From a virus: DNA of 44,101 nt. A program made the position numbers and the translations under genes. The notes beneath the pieces were generated by a model. The model was not told the DNA's origin. It saw nothing but the letters and a program-made list of their open reading frames with translations, and did no database searches. Numbering within the stretch: the first letter of the stretch is position 1; every line of letters starts with the position of its first letter. The stretch is taken from positions 1 to 44,101 of IMG/VR virus record IMGVR_UViG_3300037541_000077. The stretch is one strand, 5' to 3'. Of this stretch, positions 40,587 to 44,101 are shown piece after piece.

Positions 40587-41986
40587 TCGCCGCAATTACA
40601 ATCAGGAGCAGGATCATCATCTCTATCATAGAGAATCGACTCCAGGTAATCGTCAACCTCAGACTCATCCAATGCCGCATAGGCGCTGGTCTTATCTTGG
40701 GTATCACTCATGACCTGAAGCGAGTAATAAAGGGAGGTTTGCGGTGATTGCAACCACTCTTCAATAAACGCTTCGTCATAGGTGATCACATCAGACCAAC
40801 TATTGAAGCTGTAACCGTGAAGAAGTCCCGTAGCATCTAGCATCTGTACGATGCCATCAACAACTTTTTTGTAATCCTCCCAGCCAACTTCACTGGCAAT
40901 CTCTACATCACCGTAATCATAACTCTGAACACCAAAGGTTCCAGAGTCACGGTCTACATGACGAGAGATAGGAGGAGCGATCTCAGGGCAGGTGGTGAAC
41001 CCATCTAGATCAGTATATCGGTAACTGCACGAAGCAGTAGGCGCAATGGCAAAGGCACGTTCCATATCATTGAAACGAGCAACCTGTGCAGCTGCGCGGA
41101 TACCCCCTTGCAATTCCTTAGCAAGGATGGTTGCAGGAGTGTGTTCGTAGTATTGCTTGGAGTTGACTTGCTCAAGGGCTTCACCAAACTCCTTATAGGT
41201 CACACCGTTTTTACGGAGCAGGTTGGCCAATCCGAGCATTCCGAGACCAACTTGGCGATCCGTCTCCGGAGGGAGGTATTCTCCACTAGAGCCAACGTCC
41301 GTTTTTCCATGAAGGGCGCACAGCTCGGACATTCCAGTGACAAATGCACCTTGAATGTCATTGAGTTCGCACTGGCCAAGGTTGACATGTTGTAGTAGAC
41401 AGGTTCCCCGTGAAGGCAAGTACACTTCCAAGCAAACGTTTCCCCGGATTCGATTTCCATTCTTATCTACTTTGGTTTTGTTGAGCCAGATGTCACCCTG
41501 GCGAATGCCTTGGAGAAGCGCCTCTTTGACTTCTTGAGTAGCGTAATCCCACCATAGTTGGTTAATATTGACGCAACGCTTGATCCAAGGTAGATCAGCC
41601 CGGCTAGCAGTAATAAACTCCAGCACGTCGGGATGGCTAAGATCAAGATGAGCAACGACAGCTCCATTTTTATAGACTCCTCCTCGCCTCAGGATTTCAT
41701 TAAGTGTTGAGTAGATCTTTGCAAAGGACACAGGGCCAGATGCCACAAGTCCCTTGCCATTCTCATTTCCTTTCGGTCGGAGTTTGGATAGATGGACAGC
41801 CACGCCAGCTCCGTAGCGGAGAGCGTGGGAAACAAAACGCCAGGATGCTTCGATTCCATTTGGTCCTTCCATTTCATCTTCCACCACAAAGACTGTGCAA
41901 GAGACAGGTAGGCGGGAAGTGGGATCGTCAATCCAAGATTGCACACGCCCAGTACGAGCGATAAGTTCTTTGTGAGGGGCAGACAT
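40583..41986 (-). CDS. nrdA: Ribonucleotide reductase alpha subunit (class I-like, short)
   Basis: 467 aa, without the N-terminal ATP cone and much shorter than E. coli NrdA (761 aa). Catalytic residues are all visible: Cys30 in PVSCTVFV, Asn183/Cys185/Glu187 in GNVCLEV, Cys206 in LGQCELN (21 residues after Cys185, as in E. coli), a Tyr pair in SLYYSLQV and the C-terminal redox pair CNC. Reduces ribonucleotides to deoxyribonucleotides. Cyanophage genes of this type have often been labelled class II; the Tyr pair and neighbouring beta gene support class I. Confidence 0.92.
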   Translation of the reverse strand: MSAPHKELIARTGRVQSWIDDPTSRLPVSCTVFVVEDEMEGPNGIEASWRFVSHALRYGAGVAVHLSKLRPKGNENGKGLVASGPVSFAKIYSTLNEILRRGGVYKNGAVVAHLDLSHPDVLEFITASRADLPWIKRCVNINQLWWDYATQEVKEALLQGIRQGDIWLNKTKVDKNGNRIRGNVCLEVYLPSRGTCLLQHVNLGQCELNDIQGAFVTGMSELCALHGKTDVGSSGEYLPPETDRQVGLGMLGLANLLRKNGVTYKEFGEALEQVNSKQYYEHTPATILAKELQGGIRAAAQVARFNDMERAFAIAPTASCSYRYTDLDGFTTCPEIAPPISRHVDRDSGTFGVQSYDYGDVEIASEVGWEDYKKVVDGIVQMLDATGLLHGYSFNSWSDVITYDEAFIEEWLQSPQTSLYYSLQVMSDTQDKTSAYAALDESEVDDYLESILYDRDDDPAPDCNCGE

Positions 41987-41988
41987 TA

Positions 41989-42351
41989 TTAAACGAGATC
42001 AGTAAGATTAGGTGGTTGATAGTTTGGTCCTTTCAGAACCTTGCCGTCTTCACGGCGGATGGGATTACCGTCTTCACCAAGCTTACTCATGTTGCTTTGG
42101 TGTACTCGGTCCATTGCTTCATCTAGATCCCATTCTAGATTAGCAGCGTATTGATAGCAGACATACACAAGGTCTGCTAGTTCTTTCAAACACTCTTCAG
42201 CGTTTCGGGCATAGCCATACAGTAGTTGCTGATCAGCTTCAAGGAACTCTTTGAACTCCTCAACGATCAAACGCTTCTGCATCTCCCGTGAATGACTCCC
42301 AGTACTGTTCGTCACTTGAAAGCCACGGCGAAACTCCTTGGCTTGGCTCAT
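41989..42351 (-). CDS. mazG: MazG-like nucleotide pyrophosphohydrolase
   Basis: 120 aa from MSQAKEFRRGFQVTNSTGSH at 42351; an ATG at 42375 is also possible. The all-alpha NTP pyrophosphohydrolase pattern is present: VEEFKEFLEADQQ (first acidic pair) and EECLKELADLVYVCYQY (second, with E..D). It may hydrolyse dNTPs or alarmones; the cyanophage enzyme's substrate is disputed. It overlaps the DUF3310 gene by about 90 nt and ends 3 nt before the reductase start, in a nucleotide-metabolism block. Confidence 0.82.
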   Translation of the reverse strand: MSQAKEFRRGFQVTNSTGSHSREMQKRLIVEEFKEFLEADQQLLYGYARNAEECLKELADLVYVCYQYAANLEWDLDEAMDRVHQSNMSKLGEDGNPIRREDGKVLKGPNYQPPNLTDLV

Positions 42352-42556
42352 TAAGGATTTCGTTCTCAAGCTCATTTTGTAGGTAGTGGATTGCTTTACT
42401 AAGATCAGCAATGCGAGACTCTTTATGTCCCGCACGGCAGATGTATTTAATGGCGTTGCCTAGATGAAAGTTCAGTCCTTGGTCTCGGATGAAATCCCAA
42501 ACTTGGATAGAACCTCGTCGATAATAGTTGGGTCCTGTTGAGTTGGTGTTGGCCAT
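42260..42556 (-). CDS. DUF3310 family protein
   Basis: 98 aa. Conserved core PNYYRRGSIQVWDFIRDQG, FHLGNAIKYICRAGHKESRI and LSKAIHYLQNELE is the DUF3310 pattern, frequent in phages beside nucleotide metabolism genes and sometimes annotated as nucleotide kinase without proof. It overlaps the NblA-like gene by 85 nt at its start and MazG-like at its end, an unusually compressed arrangement. Confidence 0.85.
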   Translation of the reverse strand: MANTNSTGPNYYRRGSIQVWDFIRDQGLNFHLGNAIKYICRAGHKESRIADLSKAIHYLQNELENEILNEPSQGVSPWLSSDEQYWESFTGDAEAFDR

Positions 42557-42759
42557 TTTTTAACTAAGTTGGACATTGAGTTGCCAAGTACAAAACATTG
42601 GCGTTGGAGTGCCATGAAGATGGTAATGATGTCCTCCTTCTTAGATTCAGGATTCCTTAGAGCATCTTCAATCTGGCGCAGCTTAAACTGCTGCTCCATT
42701 GTTAGTTCAAGTACTGGTGGTGGGGGTCCAAAGAATGATGGATTGGTTGGTAAAGTCAT
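42472..42759 (-). CDS. nblA: NblA-like phycobilisome degradation adaptor
   Basis: 95 aa. Residues 17-70, starting LELTMEQQFKLRQIEDAL and followed by a second helix and NLVKKW, match NblA: the SLEQQF start, helix, turn and second helix, and a positively charged end. Cellular NblA ties phycobilisomes to the Clp protease and causes their breakdown. The longer start at 42759 overlaps the exonuclease gene by 53 nt; the internal ATG at 42699 lies just after its stop. The last 25 residues extend beyond known NblA length. Viral nblA genes have been described from cyanophages; this assignment is by eye. Confidence 0.75.
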   Translation of the reverse strand: MTLPTNPSFFGPPPPVLELTMEQQFKLRQIEDALRNPESKKEDIITIFMALQRQCFVLGNSMSNLVKKWPTPTQQDPTIIDEVLSKFGISSETKD

Positions 42760-43435
42760 AATCGGTGTGCTGAAGGATCTTGGCGAGTCGAGCATTCTGG
42801 AGCGCGACGGATTCATCAAGTTCCTTGCTAGCAAATGCTGAGACAACGGAGGACCAGCTGTAACCGTTCTCTTCAAAGAAGGAGACTGCTCGTTTAATCC
42901 CGAATCCAGGAACTCCGCTATACCCATCAGTTTGGTCACCAGCCAGCGTCTGAATAAGATGCCAACGGTCACCTTCTTCTTTGGTGATTGTGATAACTCC
43001 AGTAGATAAATCATAAAGGTCTCCAGGTATCTGTCTCATATCTTTGTCAGGAGAACAAATGATATGACCCTGTTCTTTAGTAGCGTAGATGCCAAGAGCA
43101 TCGTCAGCTTCTAACTCAGGCATCACAATAACTTGGTAGTCCTCCTTGAGTTTGTTGATGACCCTACGGTAACCGCACGGCTTCTTTCGATTTCTATGTC
43201 CCTTATACGCTGGGTCAATACGTTTACGAAAGTTGATGCTATCAGTAAAAAACAAAATAGAATCATCGAAGCATCCAAGATCTGTTGCGATGTTGAATAG
43301 CTCTCGTTGTACTTTATCGTAGGCTTCACTGAACTTACTTGAGACGACGATAACATCATCTCCCCAGTCGATTTCTGTTTCGGCTGCTGCACAGCACTTG
43401 TAGACGATGTAGTCTGCATCAATCAGGAGACTCAT
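42707..43435 (-). CDS. 5'-3' exonuclease (T7 gp6-like)
   Basis: 242 aa. FEN-type nuclease with the expected acidic clusters: LLIDADYIVYK, YRRVINKL, VMPELEADDALGIYA, CSPDKDM and LAGDQTDGYSGVPGFG (the helix-hairpin-helix start). T7 gp6 (300 aa) removes RNA primers, aids recombination and degrades host DNA. ATG overlaps the stop of the 45-aa gene as ATGA. Directly downstream the NblA-like gene overlaps its end. Confidence 0.94.
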   Translation of the reverse strand: MSLLIDADYIVYKCCAAAETEIDWGDDVIVVSSKFSEAYDKVQRELFNIATDLGCFDDSILFFTDSINFRKRIDPAYKGHRNRKKPCGYRRVINKLKEDYQVIVMPELEADDALGIYATKEQGHIICSPDKDMRQIPGDLYDLSTGVITITKEEGDRWHLIQTLAGDQTDGYSGVPGFGIKRAVSFFEENGYSWSSVVSAFASKELDESVALQNARLAKILQHTDYDFTNQSIILWTPTTST

Positions 43436-43569
43436 TTACCTTGTCCTCGCTTGAGCTTTCGCCCATGCGAAGGAAGACTACGAGTGCCATTACCTTGCCT
43501 GGTGCGTTTAAATTTAGCACGGGATTGAAAGGTAACCTTTCCCAGTGCGGTTTTAGATTTTACTGCCAT
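43432..43569 (-). CDS. Small basic hypothetical protein between DNA polymerase and exonuclease
   Basis: 45 aa, reading MAVKSKTALGKVTFQSRAKF and ending GRKLKRGQGK. Contains TRQGNGTRS, a phrase I remember from small cyanophage proteins of unknown role. Start overlaps the polymerase stop as TAATG and its end overlaps the exonuclease start, which supports translation. Strong positive charge suggests nucleic acid binding (inference). Confidence 0.7.
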   Translation of the reverse strand: MAVKSKTALGKVTFQSRAKFKRTRQGNGTRSLPSHGRKLKRGQGK

Positions 43570-44101
43570 TAGTGTACTTCACTCCAGTTGTTTCCGACCT
43601 TTGCTTCTGCAGCAATCGGGATTCGTAAGTTGTAGTATCGTCCAGCTTCTTCAGCTGAACATACCAGGGATGTTCGTAGTGCGTCCACGTGTCCGGGATC
43701 ACATTCAAATTGTAGTTCGTCATGTACAAAGGCAAGTTGGGAGCAACACAGGTCTTGTGTGTTGTCATGGTTGATCAGCATCCACCGCTTAGCAATTACA
43801 GCAGCCGACCCTTGGAGGAGGTAGTTAAGGGCCTTGTGGCTACCATCAACGCTGCAGCGGCGATTGTCACAGAGATTGATGTAACCAGATTCCGCCTTGG
43901 ACTTAACCGCAGTAACCAGTTTCTCAAGTCCAGGAATTGCATCCAAGTATGCTTGGCGTATCTCCTTGCCTTTCTTACGGGCAGCAGCCTGGGATAATTG
44001 AGGGTCATAACTTAATCCAATTTTTTGATCACCTGCACCATATAAAAAGGCGTAGGTTACAGTCTTTACAAGGCGTCGAGAGATGCCTATTTTATCAGCA
44101 T
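43569..44101 (-). CDS. DNA polymerase, C-terminal polymerase part (T7 gp5-like), partial
   Basis: Open to the window end. Reads ADKIGISRRLVKTVTYAFLY with GAG next: the O-helix/motif B of family A polymerases (R...K....YG). Further on, FVHDELQFECD is motif C with the catalytic Asp of the HDE triad, and the protein ends PIAAEAKVGNNWSEVH like other cyanopodovirus polymerases. The palm motif A region is absent, lying in the part of the gene missing between position 1 and 44101. Belongs with the pieces at 208..729 and 1..247. Confidence 0.93.
   Translation of the reverse strand, partial: ADKIGISRRLVKTVTYAFLYGAGDQKIGLSYDPQLSQAAARKKGKEIRQAYLDAIPGLEKLVTAVKSKAESGYINLCDNRRCSVDGSHKALNYLLQGSAAVIAKRWMLINHDNTQDLCCSQLAFVHDELQFECDPGHVDALRTSLVCSAEEAGRYYNLRIPIAAEAKVGNNWSEVH

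Overview
The window is an almost complete genome of a T7-like cyanophage (podovirus, autographivirus type). Evidence: a single-subunit RNA polymerase, T7-type replication proteins (gp2.5, gp3, gp4, gp5, gp6 homologues), a T7 morphogenesis order (gp7.3, gp8, gp9, gp10, gp11, gp12, gp13-gp17, gp18, gp19) and photosynthesis genes (psbA, hli, an NblA-like gene). Every gene is on the minus strand, so transcription runs from high to low coordinates. The NblA-like gene, whose cellular homologues act on phycobilisomes, points to marine Synechococcus rather than Prochlorococcus as host. No integrase, repressor or transaldolase gene was seen.

Layout in transcription order. The phage left end probably lies in the non-coding 7.94-8.73 kb stretch, which carries short repeats, hairpins and a tRNA-like fold. 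It leads into a string of small early genes (7937 down to 5839), then RNA polymerase, SSB, endonuclease, primase-helicase and the start of DNA polymerase (729 down to 1). The polymerase gene runs off position 1, and its C-terminal part enters at 44101. The two ends therefore belong to one gene, and about 0.45-0.57 kb of it (my estimate from remembered homologues) is missing. Next come exonuclease, NblA-like, DUF3310, MazG-like, both ribonucleotide reductase subunits, gp7.3-like protein, portal and scaffold. A TAATG-coupled string of hli and small basic proteins follows, then an RlpA-like protein, psbA, a LAGLIDADG endonuclease, the major capsid protein and a strong terminator. After that are the tail tubes, internal virion proteins, a tail fibre, a large LamG/SPRY adhesin, the lysis-like genes, both terminase subunits with an HNH gene between them, thyX, and the right end.

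How the genes work together: the early genes and RNA polymerase take over transcription. D1, HLIP and the NblA-like protein would adjust light harvesting and photosystem II during infection. Ribonucleotide reductase, ThyX and MazG-like protein supply or tune nucleotides for replication. The late genes build the particle. The internal proteins carry a wall-degrading domain for entry, and a C39 peptidase plus small membrane proteins probably serve lysis.

Least explained parts: a perfect 21-bp repeat, once inside the RNA polymerase gene and once after the large terminase, that looks like the phage promoter; an apparent -1 frameshift at seven A residues separating the exonuclease and polymerase parts of DNA polymerase; the tRNA-acceptor-like hairpin and repeated leader motif before the first genes; an R2-type reductase subunit without the radical tyrosine; and an RlpA-like gene beside psbA.
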